Assembly (NCBI GenBank): GCA_934746785.1
Contig: CAKVFO010000145.1
Coordinates: 1-8,348, forward strand
DNA: 8,348 nucleotides
Direction: 5' to 3'
Source: an uncultured Clostridium sp.
GTDB lineage: Bacteria; Bacillota; Clostridia; Clostridiales; Clostridiaceae
The notes beneath the pieces are model-generated. The model was given only the letters and a program-made list of their open reading frames with translations. It made no database searches and had not been told where the DNA came from. The position numbers were made by a program, and so were the translations under genes. Below are positions 1-7,924 of this stretch, in pieces; within the stretch, counting starts at the first letter, position 1, and each line of letters starts with the position of its first letter.

Positions 1-3000
1 GAGCTTACTCTCTTACATGCATCTTTTAAGTTTTCTTCAACAGCCTTAATGATTGAATTTACTTCATCAGATGTTAAAACTTCTTTATTAGATGCTGTTA
101 AAGCTTCATGAACTGCCTTATTTTCAAGTGGAATTAGAACAGCTAAATCATCTAAATTTTTATTTATTGTGTTTATTATTTCAAATATATCTTTTCTGTT
201 AAGGTATTCCTTGTTCTTAATCATCTTATCCATTTCAACTTTGCAATAGACAAGATTAAACAAGCTCTTGCTTTCAGTTGAATAAGGAATATCTAAACCT
301 AAAGCTTTATAAGAATCAGCTACTGTCTTATCCTTATTAATATTTATGTTGTAAATTGAAAGTCCCTGCTTAACTGCCTCATCTATACCATTTACTCTGT
401 AAGCTGAAATAAGTGATACCATCTTATTTGCAAGAATATCTTCATTAATAACCTTTAAGTTATCTGCATTTACATCAGTTTGTCCAAGATAATTGTAATC
501 TTCTACTGATGCTTCACCTGACAAGACTCTTAAACAAGTCTTCTTAATAGTATCCTTAACTTCATTAACTATTGCATTAGTACCTTCTGCTGTTAAAGTA
601 GATGGTAACATCTTATTAACCTTTGGAATTATTACGCAAAGATCATAATAGTTATTTCTAACATCAGTAATTATCTTGTCTATTTCACTTCTATTTAAGT
701 AAGGAAGCTCTTTAATAGCTTTTTCAATTCTTACCTTAGAAAGAATTAACTTAAATAAGCTTGTCTCTTCTGTTGAATGTTTAATATCATCATATCCAAG
801 TGTCTTAAACTTCTCTTGAACTGACTGGTCAGTATTATTATTGTTAATATAGTAAATTGCAATACCTGCATTAATTGCATCTTCTAATCCAGTTAATCTG
901 TAGCTGCTTGCTAAGGATACCTTATTGCTCTCCTTAATATCATTATTTATTATCATAATATTTTCAGCTGTAACCTTAGATTGTCCAAGATAAATAAAGT
1001 CTTCTAAAATTCCCTGGCCTGTTGAAACTCTTGCACATACATTTCTTAAGTTTGTCTTAACCTCTTCAATTAACTTCTTAGTTTCTTCAGCTGTTAAAAG
1101 CTTTCCTGTACTTCTTTCACGAGCACTCTTTTCACTATTAATCTTTGGAATGATATTCTTTAAATCTTCGTATTCATCATTTACTTCATTAACAATGTCA
1201 ACAATTTCTTTTCTAACTAAGTTTCTTCCACCTTCAAGAACTTTCTTAAGTTTAATTTGAGATAATATAAGCATGAACTTGCTACTTTCTTTTGAGTCAT
1301 AAGTTAATGATAATTTTAAACGTGCAAAGTGGTTAATTAATGATTGATCATTATTATTACTGTTGATATATTGAATTGCAATACCATCTAAAATTGCATC
1401 CTCTAATCCTTGTAATCTATAAATACCATCAGGTGCAACTGTATGGTTTTCCTTAATATCTTCATTGATTATAGCAATGTTATTTTCATTAACCTTTGTC
1501 ATGCCTAAATACTTAAAGTCCTCTAAGTTTCCTTCAGCTCCTCTAATTCTTATGCATACATTCTTAATTTTTTCCTTAACATCACTTTCTATCTTAAGAA
1601 CATCTTCAGAAGTAAGTTTGTCTCCCTTATTTGTTCTTCTATTCATTTCTTCTATTATCTTAGGAATGATTACTGCTTGGTCTTCAAGGCTTCCATTGAC
1701 TTCTGTAATGATATTGATTATTTCATTTCTTGTTAAATACTCATCATTTTTAATAGCTTTCTTAATAGTGATAGCATCTCCTATAAGAGTATAAGCACTA
1801 TTTACCTTAGTATCATAGTTTACTGATTGACCAATTGCAGTATAGTTGCTTGCTGAAGCTCCATAGTTATGATTGTTAATATCAAAAATAGCAATACCTT
1901 CCTTTACAGCTTTAGCTAATCCACCAATTCTAAGTTCACTTAACTTTTCTATTGTACGGTTTTCCTTGATATCTGTATTGATAACATCAATATTATCCTT
2001 ATTAACTCTAATTTCACCTAAAGCTTCGAAGTCACTTACAAGACCTTCCCCCTTTGAAATTCTTGCAATAATATTTTTTCTATTTGAAATAACTCCGTCT
2101 ATTACTGCCTTTTCAGCTTCTGCTGTTAATACACCATTATTATCAACCTTTGCCTTTTCAACTGCTCTTAAGATTTCAGGTATAATAACCTTCTTATCTT
2201 CTTCAGATTTTATTACTTCATCTACAATATTTAGGATTTGTCCTCTATTTAGGTATGCACCATTTTGAAGATCTCTTTCAAGCTTAACTTCACTTCTAAT
2301 TAATCCAAGTAATGAAGAAGGTTCATTTGAATAAGTTACGCTTCTATTAAGTAATTTATATTCATCAACAGCTGATGTTTCATTACCATTGTTTATTGTA
2401 AGTATAGCCTTACCAATAGCTACTGCTTTGTCAACATCTTTTAATCTGTAATCACTCAATTTAATTACAGTACCGTAATCTTCGATATCCTTATTGATAA
2501 CTTTTATATTATCAACGTTAACTTCCATTTCACCTAATGAATAGAAGTCTTCAACAGTACCTTGGCCTGTGAAAATTCTTCTTGCAACTTGTTTCATGTT
2601 GTCTATGATATTGTTTGAAATATTTTCAAGCTCTGAAGCTTCAAGTTCTCTTCCAAGTTGTTTAACAGCTTTTTCAGATTCCTTAACTATTCTGTTTAGA
2701 ACTACCTTAGCATCCTCTGGTGAAGAGTTTATAGCATCTATAATTGAAATTATTTCTGATTTGAAAAGATTTCTTCCGTTTAATATCTTTCTCTTAAGAC
2801 TTATTGCTTCTCTAATCATGCTGAACTTACTTCCAGCTGATTCATCATATGCTATAACACTTTTATTTAATATATTGTAATCTTTAACTATATTAACTCC
2901 GCCTGATGCAGTTGCAGTTTCTTTACCTTCATTAATTACTTGAACTGAACTATAAAGTTCTAGAATTGAGTTTACTTGTGACTGAATATTAGTTCCGTAA

Positions 3001-3113
3001 GGATCTACATTATTCTTAATTTCAGTATTGATATAATCGATGTTATATGCATCTACTGATAATATTCCTGCTAATGTGTAATCTTCAAGAGTTGCAATCC
3101 CCTTATTAATTCT
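1..3113 (-). repeat. Array of long (about 171-residue) higher-order protein repeats
   Basis: Units start at residues 1491 (bases 3113-2580), 1669 (2579-2064), 1841 (2063-1551), 2012 (1550-1032), 2185 (1031-531) and 2352 (530-12), with lengths 178, 172, 171, 173, 167 and 173. A seventh begins at residue 2525 and is cut by the window edge. Each opens like a short unit (RxxxGxGxxxDF, LG, VxxxNIxxIN). Then come YRLxGLxxAIxxGIAI, a second variant module with an LG core, SxxFxLI, a basic helix and YLNRxEIxxII, and a truncated module with VIIPKI, LTxEE and a last helix ending in RV or RI. The first unit is the most divergent: it lacks the IIPKI proline and has an inserted Gly-Ser-Ala-Thr stretch near residue 1560. 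The third and fourth of the six complete units (starts 2012 and 2185) look most alike. Confidence 0.85.
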
Positions 3114-6100
3114 TCCGTAAGCACCATTTTGAGCTAGAAGAAGTTCTACTTTCTTTCTTGCTTCAAAGTCTGTTAATACATTTGCACCCTTAAGCTTAAC
3201 ACTTAAAAACTTAATATTTTCTTCTGTTAATGTTGAAGATGTTCCAATAACCTTATAATCCTTTTCTGTTCCGTTACCTAGATTAATATTCTTAAGTGCA
3301 GCATAAATATTTTGGTGCTTATCAATTACTTCTTGTAATTCCTTAGTAGTTAAAATATTCTTATCTTTTAAATCTGCATTAACATAAAGTCTTATTGAAT
3401 TATCAACATTCTTTAATCCTAAATTAATGTAATCATTAATAATAGCTGCACCAGTATTTATCTTAGCAAAGGAAGTGTATTGACCTGCCCAGTAAACTAC
3501 TTGTGCTTCAACATCTTCTATAGTCTTAAGATTTAAGTTTTTAATATTTGCATTAATAAATTGCAAGTTATCTTCAGTTACCTTATTAACGATACCTAAT
3601 TCTTGATATTCACGTAACTTAGCTGTTCCTGCATTTACCTTAGTTATAATGTTGTAAGTCTTAACTATATCAACAACGGCTTCTACTGCATTACTAACAG
3701 CCTTTTCATTTTCTTTAAAGTAACCTTTTCCAGCCATAAATGAATTTACATAATTTAAGTTAGCTTCTGTAACACCGCCAGCCCCTATAGTCTTATAATC
3801 TTCTAAAGCAGCATTTCCTTTATCCATCTTTACTAATGCATTGTATTTAGCTACTATTGACTTAATGTTTTCAACAATAATATCTGCTTGATTTAAGTTT
3901 TTACCCATTAAGCACTTATTAACAAAAGTGATATTAACATTATCTACATAATCAATAACTTCACTTTGTCCATCTTCTTTAACTCTATTTTCTACTAAGA
4001 TGTAGTCAGCTAAATAACCTTCACCATTATTGATTCTTTCAATAGCATCAAAAAGTTTAAATGCCTTTTCTGCTTCTCTCTTAACTTCTCCATCATTTTC
4101 AAATGCCTTATCCTTTAGATGATAATTGACAAAAGCAATATTATCATCATTAACGCCTTCTATTTCAAGTAAAGCATAATCACCTGCAATAGCTTCTCCT
4201 CTAATTATTCTTTCTATTGCATTGTAATGATTTATAGCTACATCTATTACCTTCTTAGCGTCATCAACGCTCTTAAAGTAAATTCCCTTTAATCTTGCAT
4301 TAATATATTTTAAGTTTTCTGAATTTACATCAGAGATTTCAAGATCTGTGAAGTCACTTAAAAGTGCTTCTCCCATGCTCATTCTTTGAAGTCCCTTAAA
4401 TTCTCTTACTGCAATTAATACAAAACGCTTAATTGAAGCTTGAGTTGTATAACCCTTACCCTTAATTAAAGGATTAATATAGTTAATATTGTCAGAGTTT
4501 ACATAAGGTACTTCAACTCTTTCACCAGTTTCCTTATCAACTGCATAGTCAGTTCCAATGATATTCTTGTAATCATCTATAGAAGCTGAACCTTCATTAA
4601 TTCTGGTTATAGCTCCGAATTCAGAAACTGCTTCATTAACCTTAGCCTGAATGCTTTCTAAATCAGTTGTGTCGTTTCCTCTTAAATATGAGTTAACAAA
4701 AATATAATTTTCTTCAGTTACATTCTTAATCTTTAATATTTCATAATCATCTAATCTAGCAGTACCACTATTTATCTTAGCAATGCTTACATAAACATCT
4801 GTACAGCTTGCAATGAATCTTTGGATTTCATCTTTAATCTTTTGATGATTAACTGTTTCATTAATTGTTCCATCAATGTTGAATACAACTTGATTTTCAA
4901 AAATCTTTTTATTGATATAAGCTATATTGGTAGTATTAACATCAACTAAATCAAGGGCCTTATAATCTGAAACTTCTGATGCAGCCTGGTTAATTTTTTC
5001 AATTAGATAATATTCATTAGCTGCTTTTAAAACTGTGTTTCTAAGGGTTATAAGATTTATGCTTGGATTATCTTTAATAAAGCTGTTAACATACTTAAGA
5101 TTCTTTTCTGTTAATCCTTCTGCTTTAATTTCTTCATAATCCTTTAATGTTCCATTACCATCATTTATTTTTACTGTTATATCATAAAGATAATTTGCCC
5201 TGTCTACTGCTGTTTGAATTTCTTCAGCATTCTTTAAGTCCTTATCCTTGATTTCAGCATTTATAAAGTTTAAGTTCTTATATTCAACTCCAGAAATCTT
5301 GAAACGTTCATAATCTGCAAGGCTTGCATTACCACCGTTTATTTTTTGAAGAGAAACCACAAAATTTAATACTTCATTTACCTTATCTTTAACACCTTCA
5401 ATAGTTGTATACTTACTTCCTGCTAACTTCTCGTTAACATAATCAAGCTGAGCCTTAGGTACATTATCAATACCTAATAATCTAAAATCATCTGCTGAAG
5501 CTGCTCCATTATTAGCTCTTGTTAAAGCTTCATAAACCTTAACAGCATAGGCCATCTTATCAGACATACCCTTTATGCTATAAGTTTTACATCCCTTTAA
5601 GTAGTAATTAGCAAAGTTAACATTCTCACTTGTTATAGCTGAGTTTCTATCTATTAAAGTAAAATCTTCAATTGTTGCATTTCCTTCATTTACTTTAACT
5701 ATTGATTCATAAACCTTTAATAAAGCATTTACTGCATTTTGAACTTCAAATTCATTAGCTGGGTTAGTTCCCTTAAGACCTTCATTCATGAATTTAAGAT
5801 TTTCATCTGTGACTCCTGAAATCTCTAACTGCTTAAAGTCTACTAATTTAGCAGTACCTTGGTTAATGCTGTTTAAAGATTCATTACGTCCAATAACTAC
5901 CTTTATAATTTCTTGCACATTAAACTTAGTATATGATTTATAATCTTTAAGCTGATTCTTAACAGCTAAATTAACTTTATTTAAATTATCACGATCAACA
6001 CCAGTGGCTCCAATTAATGTATAATCCTCAATAGCAGCCTCTCCATTATTAATTCTTACATAGGAATCATAAAGGCTCTTAGCTGATTTAATCTTATCTT

Positions 6101-7583
6101 TAAGACCACTTACAGTGTAATCAAAACTTCTCTTCATTTCTGAGTTGATAAATTCAACGTTAGATTCATTAACTTCATCTGCTTCAATATATTCATAATC
6201 CTCTACAGAAGCTATTCCGTTATTAATTCTCTTTAAAGTATCAAAAAGATCTACAGCTTTATAAACTTCATCTTGAACAGCTTTAATAGAATCGTAAGTT
6301 TTACCCTTAAGTCTTTCAGTTACAAAAGCTAAGTTTTCTTCAGTTACACCCTTAATTCCAAGAGCACTTATATCATTAAGGCTTGCTTCACCTTTTTCTA
6401 TTTTAACCACCTTATCATTTAATAGATATTTTAAAGTCATTTCAACAGAATTTTTTACTTGAGATAATTCAGTATAATTCTTTCCAACAATCTTAGCATT
6501 AACTGCATCTATATTGTCTGCTGTTACCCCTTCAATACCTAACTTCTTGAAATCGCTAAGAGAACCTTCACCTGAACATAAAACTTTAATAGTTTTTAAT
6601 ACTTCATTCTGCTCATCAACTGCAGCTTGAATTTGTTCTACAGTTTCAAAGTTATGTCCCTTTATAGCATTAGCTATAAAATCAAAATTAGTTGCATCAA
6701 TATTATTAATCTTTAAAGTCTGGAAATCTTCAAGATAAGCATCTCCACTATTGATTACTGCAATTGCTTGAAGTTTAGCAAGTTCTGACTGAACAATTTC
6801 ATTAACTTCTGCAATAGTTAACTCTCTTCCAAGATCAACAGACTTAATATTAACTAAGCTGTTAATTGGTCTAAGAATATTGGCTTTAACACCTTCTATT
6901 CCAAACTCTTTGTAATCAGTAAGGGAAGCAACCCCTTGGCTTATATTACTTTTAGCTTGGTTTATAGCATCAACCTTTGCCTGAACTTCTTTAGAACGAT
7001 AGAAAGTCTTATCCTTCAATAATGTACAGATATCTTCGAAGTTGCTGTCATCTACATTTTCAATGTTAGCATCATAAAAATCTTCTTTGTAAGCATATTC
7101 TTCATTAATGTTTGACATTAATATGTAAACATAAACAGCATCTTTTGCTGCATTTACAACTTCTCTTTGTGTTAAATCTGCACCTTTATCCTTCTTTTCT
7201 AGTTTGACAGCTTCATTTAAACTGCTTATCATGTGTTTTTTAGCTTCAGTAATTCTTAATGTACGGTAATCTTGGTATTCACCTTTTCCTGCATTAATAT
7301 TAGCAACTGCTTCTGCTGGTGTTTGATCCTCACCTTTGTAAGTAGATGCTGCATAGTCATCTCTTGCTATAACAATTCTTTGAACCTTTTGAGTTTCTTT
7401 AGTATTTTCTGCTTCATTTGTCTGCTTTACAGTTTCATTATTTTTAGAAACTTCATTACCCTGCTGTAATAATGGTTTTTCTTTATCCAATTCATCAGCT
7501 TTTACCTCTAGCTGGTTTCCCATGTTTAAAGATAATACTGTTCCCATCATAATCAGCATGCTCTTTATTTTTTTCTTATTCAT
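1..7583 (-). CDS. Giant secreted helical-repeat surface protein, C-terminus outside window
   Basis: I see an uninterrupted minus-strand frame of 2527 codons from the ATG at 7583-7581 to base 1, with no stop. The start is chosen because a strong AGGTGGAGGGG site lies 7 nt upstream and a signal peptide follows directly. Layout: signal peptide 1-29; linker rich in E, K, N, Q and T to about 94; 23 units of about 58 residues (95-1490); then units of about 171 residues (1491-2524) and the first residues of another. The composition is rich in K, E, N, I and A, with few prolines and a single tryptophan seen (near residue 1424), as expected for a helical rod. No enzyme motif, LPXTG or SLH domain is visible, but the C-terminus is missing. 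The short modules resemble, from memory, the GVTADNLxAVN-type helical repeats of very large bacterial surface proteins; unit 4 reads GVTADNIDAVNA. I infer an adhesin or surface stalk. The reading frame and export are secure, the exact function is not. Confidence 0.93.
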   Translation of the reverse strand, partial: MNKKKIKSMLIMMGTVLSLNMGNQLEVKADELDKEKPLLQQGNEVSKNNETVKQTNEAENTKETQKVQRIVIARDDYAASTYKGEDQTPAEAVANINAGKGEYQDYRTLRITEAKKHMISSLNEAVKLEKKDKGADLTQREVVNAAKDAVYVYILMSNINEEYAYKEDFYDANIENVDDSNFEDICTLLKDKTFYRSKEVQAKVDAINQAKSNISQGVASLTDYKEFGIEGVKANILRPINSLVNIKSVDLGRELTIAEVNEIVQSELAKLQAIAVINSGDAYLEDFQTLKINNIDATNFDFIANAIKGHNFETVEQIQAAVDEQNEVLKTIKVLCSGEGSLSDFKKLGIEGVTADNIDAVNAKIVGKNYTELSQVKNSVEMTLKYLLNDKVVKIEKGEASLNDISALGIKGVTEENLAFVTERLKGKTYDSIKAVQDEVYKAVDLFDTLKRINNGIASVEDYEYIEADEVNESNVEFINSEMKRSFDYTVSGLKDKIKSAKSLYDSYVRINNGEAAIEDYTLIGATGVDRDNLNKVNLAVKNQLKDYKSYTKFNVQEIIKVVIGRNESLNSINQGTAKLVDFKQLEISGVTDENLKFMNEGLKGTNPANEFEVQNAVNALLKVYESIVKVNEGNATIEDFTLIDRNSAITSENVNFANYYLKGCKTYSIKGMSDKMAYAVKVYEALTRANNGAASADDFRLLGIDNVPKAQLDYVNEKLAGSKYTTIEGVKDKVNEVLNFVVSLQKINGGNASLADYERFKISGVEYKNLNFINAEIKDKDLKNAEEIQTAVDRANYLYDITVKINDGNGTLKDYEEIKAEGLTEKNLKYVNSFIKDNPSINLITLRNTVLKAANEYYLIEKINQAASEVSDYKALDLVDVNTTNIAYINKKIFENQVVFNIDGTINETVNHQKIKDEIQRFIASCTDVYVSIAKINSGTARLDDYEILKIKNVTEENYIFVNSYLRGNDTTDLESIQAKVNEAVSEFGAITRINEGSASIDDYKNIIGTDYAVDKETGERVEVPYVNSDNINYINPLIKGKGYTTQASIKRFVLIAVREFKGLQRMSMGEALLSDFTDLEISDVNSENLKYINARLKGIYFKSVDDAKKVIDVAINHYNAIERIIRGEAIAGDYALLEIEGVNDDNIAFVNYHLKDKAFENDGEVKREAEKAFKLFDAIERINNGEGYLADYILVENRVKEDGQSEVIDYVDNVNITFVNKCLMGKNLNQADIIVENIKSIVAKYNALVKMDKGNAALEDYKTIGAGGVTEANLNYVNSFMAGKGYFKENEKAVSNAVEAVVDIVKTYNIITKVNAGTAKLREYQELGIVNKVTEDNLQFINANIKNLNLKTIEDVEAQVVYWAGQYTSFAKINTGAAIINDYINLGLKNVDNSIRLYVNADLKDKNILTTKELQEVIDKHQNIYAALKNINLGNGTEKDYKVIGTSSTLTEENIKFLSVKLKGANVLTDFEARKKVELLLAQNGAYGRINKGIATLEDYTLAGILSVDAYNIDYINTEIKNNVDPYGTNIQSQVNSILELYSSVQVINEGKETATASGGVNIVKDYNILNKSVIAYDESAGSKFSMIREAISLKRKILNGRNLFKSEIISIIDAINSSPEDAKVVLNRIVKESEKAVKQLGRELEASELENISNNIIDNMKQVARRIFTGQGTVEDFYSLGEMEVNVDNIKVINKDIEDYGTVIKLSDYRLKDVDKAVAIGKAILTINNGNETSAVDEYKLLNRSVTYSNEPSSLLGLIRSEVKLERDLQNGAYLNRGQILNIVDEVIKSEEDKKVIIPEILRAVEKAKVDNNGVLTAEAEKAVIDGVISNRKNIIARISKGEGLVSDFEALGEIRVNKDNIDVINTDIKENRTIEKLSELRIGGLAKAVKEGIAIFDINNHNYGASASNYTAIGQSVNYDTKVNSAYTLIGDAITIKKAIKNDEYLTRNEIINIITEVNGSLEDQAVIIPKIIEEMNRRTNKGDKLTSEDVLKIESDVKEKIKNVCIRIRGAEGNLEDFKYLGMTKVNENNIAIINEDIKENHTVAPDGIYRLQGLEDAILDGIAIQYINSNNNDQSLINHFARLKLSLTYDSKESSKFMLILSQIKLKKVLEGGRNLVRKEIVDIVNEVNDEYEDLKNIIPKINSEKSARERSTGKLLTAEETKKLIEEVKTNLRNVCARVSTGQGILEDFIYLGQSKVTAENIMIINNDIKESNKVSLASSYRLTGLEDAINAGIAIYYINNNNTDQSVQEKFKTLGYDDIKHSTEETSLFKLILSKVRIEKAIKELPYLNRSEIDKIITDVRNNYYDLCVIIPKVNKMLPSTLTAEGTNAIVNEVKDTIKKTCLRVLSGEASVEDYNYLGQTDVNADNLKVINEDILANKMVSLISAYRVNGIDEAVKQGLSIYNININKDKTVADSYKALGLDIPYSTESKSLFNLVYCKVEMDKMIKNKEYLNRKDIFEIINTINKNLDDLAVLIPLENKAVHEALTASNKEVLTSDEVNSIIKAVEENLKDACKRVS
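3114..7301 (-). repeat. Array of 23 protein repeats of about 58 residues
   Basis: Units begin at residues 95, 158, 213, 276, 334, 394, 452, 510, 572, 630, 689, 747, 805, 863, 936, 994, 1067, 1125, 1183, 1252, 1315, 1374 and 1432. Eleven are exactly 58 residues and three are 59; the others run from 55 to 73. The rough consensus is (K/R)INxGxAxLxDY, then xxLxIxGV, TxENLxFVNxxLKGK, and (E/S)IQxxVNxAV ending in a helix that leads into the next INxG. Residue 11 of the unit is Asp in 22 of 23 units (Glu in the unit at 1315), and residue 12 is Tyr or Phe in 22 of 23 (Ile in the unit at 394). The pattern fits three short helices per unit joined by a tight Asn-Gly turn. Copies differ strongly in DNA, so this is an old, selected array and not a fresh tandem duplication. 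Confidence 0.88.
7497..7583 (-). other. Signal peptide of the giant repeat protein (residues 1-29)
   Basis: The N-terminus has a basic stretch (MNKKKIK), a hydrophobic core rich in M, L, I, V and G (residues 8-22), and a plausible signal peptidase I site VKA|DE after residue 29. The next roughly 40 residues are charged and polar, typical of a mature exported Gram-positive protein. The core is somewhat short and carries an Asn at residue 20, so the exact cleavage site is an inference. No lipobox cysteine is present, which argues against a lipoprotein. Confidence 0.8.
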
Positions 7584-7588
7584 AGAAT

Positions 7589-7599
7589 CCCCTCCACCT
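7589..7599 (-). promoter_or_regulatory. Strong ribosome binding site of the giant gene
   Basis: On the minus strand the sequence AGGTGGAGGGG precedes the ATG at 7583, with 7 nt between the central GGAGG and the start codon. This near-ideal Shine-Dalgarno match decides the start over several internal ATGs inside the signal peptide (codons 9, 12, 13 and 21). Confidence 0.85.
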
Positions 7600-7636
7600 T
7601 TATATTACCACAAATTGTTTGAATATTCATTATTTT

Positions 7637-7664
7637 ACTATATTGTTTCTTAAAGTCTTACCAA
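7637..7664 (-). promoter_or_regulatory. Candidate sigma-A promoter of the giant gene
   Basis: Read on the minus strand, TTGGTA (7664-7659) and TATAGT (7642-7637) are separated by 16 bp. They match the TTGACA and TATAAT consensus at 4 of 6 and 5 of 6 bases. A start near 7630 would give a leader of about 45-50 nt carrying the ribosome binding site. In DNA this AT-rich, chance matches are common; the position and spacing are the main support. Confidence 0.45.
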
Positions 7665-7695
7665 ATAATATTTTTTCTGTATTTTAGTTTATTTA

Positions 7696-7726
7696 TAAAG
7701 GCTTAAAATTCTGCTTTATGCCTTTA
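7696..7726. repeat. Short inverted repeat upstream of the candidate promoter
   Basis: TAAAGGC (7696-7702) and GCCTTTA (7720-7726) are perfect inverted arms of 7 bp around a 17-nt spacer, about 30 bp upstream of the candidate -35 box. It could be an operator or a weak RNA hairpin. It is only suggestive, because no U-tract or known regulator motif accompanies it. Confidence 0.4.
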
Positions 7727-7741
7727 AAGAAGCCATTCTTG

Positions 7742-7773
7742 AAAGTTTTTCCTTTTATTTATTGAAAAACTTT
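7742..7773. repeat. 10-bp perfect inverted repeat in the upstream region
   Basis: AAAGTTTTTC (7742-7751) and GAAAAACTTT (7764-7773) form perfect 10-bp arms around a 12-nt AT-only loop apart from one C. It lies about 80 bp upstream of the candidate -35 box of the giant gene. There is no U-run following on the minus strand, so it is a poor terminator in that direction; a regulator binding site or a DNA cruciform is possible. Confidence 0.5.
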
Positions 7774-7924
7774 TGAAATATTTTAGGTTGTATATCTTAC
7801 ATTTTAAGTAATCATCCCTTGTTTTTGTAATTATTATGTATTATAATTTCTTAGCATAATCAATTCTGTGTGAAGCTTAATGAAATTGCAGGTTCATTAG
7901 CAAAGTTTCTGACTGGATTTTTTA

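Noticed and set aside
1465..1794. Plus-strand open frame of 109 codons, hydrophobic
   Set aside because: It is antisense to the giant repeat gene. The minus frame has repeat structure and a continuous open frame, while this one has no ribosome binding site and a composition expected from complementing K/E/N/I-rich codons.
1873..2268. Plus-strand open frame of 131 codons, membrane-like
   Set aside because: Shadow of the giant gene; the apparent membrane segments are complements of Asp, Glu, Lys and Asn codons.
2569..2880. Plus-strand open frame of 103 codons
   Set aside because: Shadow of long repeat units; no start signal and no independent features.
1..7301. CRISPR array or recent tandem DNA duplication as the source of the periodic signal
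   Set aside because: The periodicity is in the protein; the DNA of the copies is diverged and in frame throughout, with no identical repeats or unique spacers.
3114..7301. Dockerin or EF-hand calcium repeats, suggested by the recurring Asn, Gly and Asp
   Set aside because: The spacing does not give the DxDxDG loop; the INxG and DY elements are 6 residues apart and sit in helix-turn contexts.
7272..7469. Plus-strand open frame of 65 codons rich in Cys, Phe and Ile
   Set aside because: Antisense to the linker and first repeat of the giant protein; no ribosome binding site.
7742..7773. AT-rich hairpin as a terminator
   Set aside because: The stem is nearly all A-T and no U-run follows on the minus strand; the well-formed terminator at 7939-7977 already serves the upstream gene.
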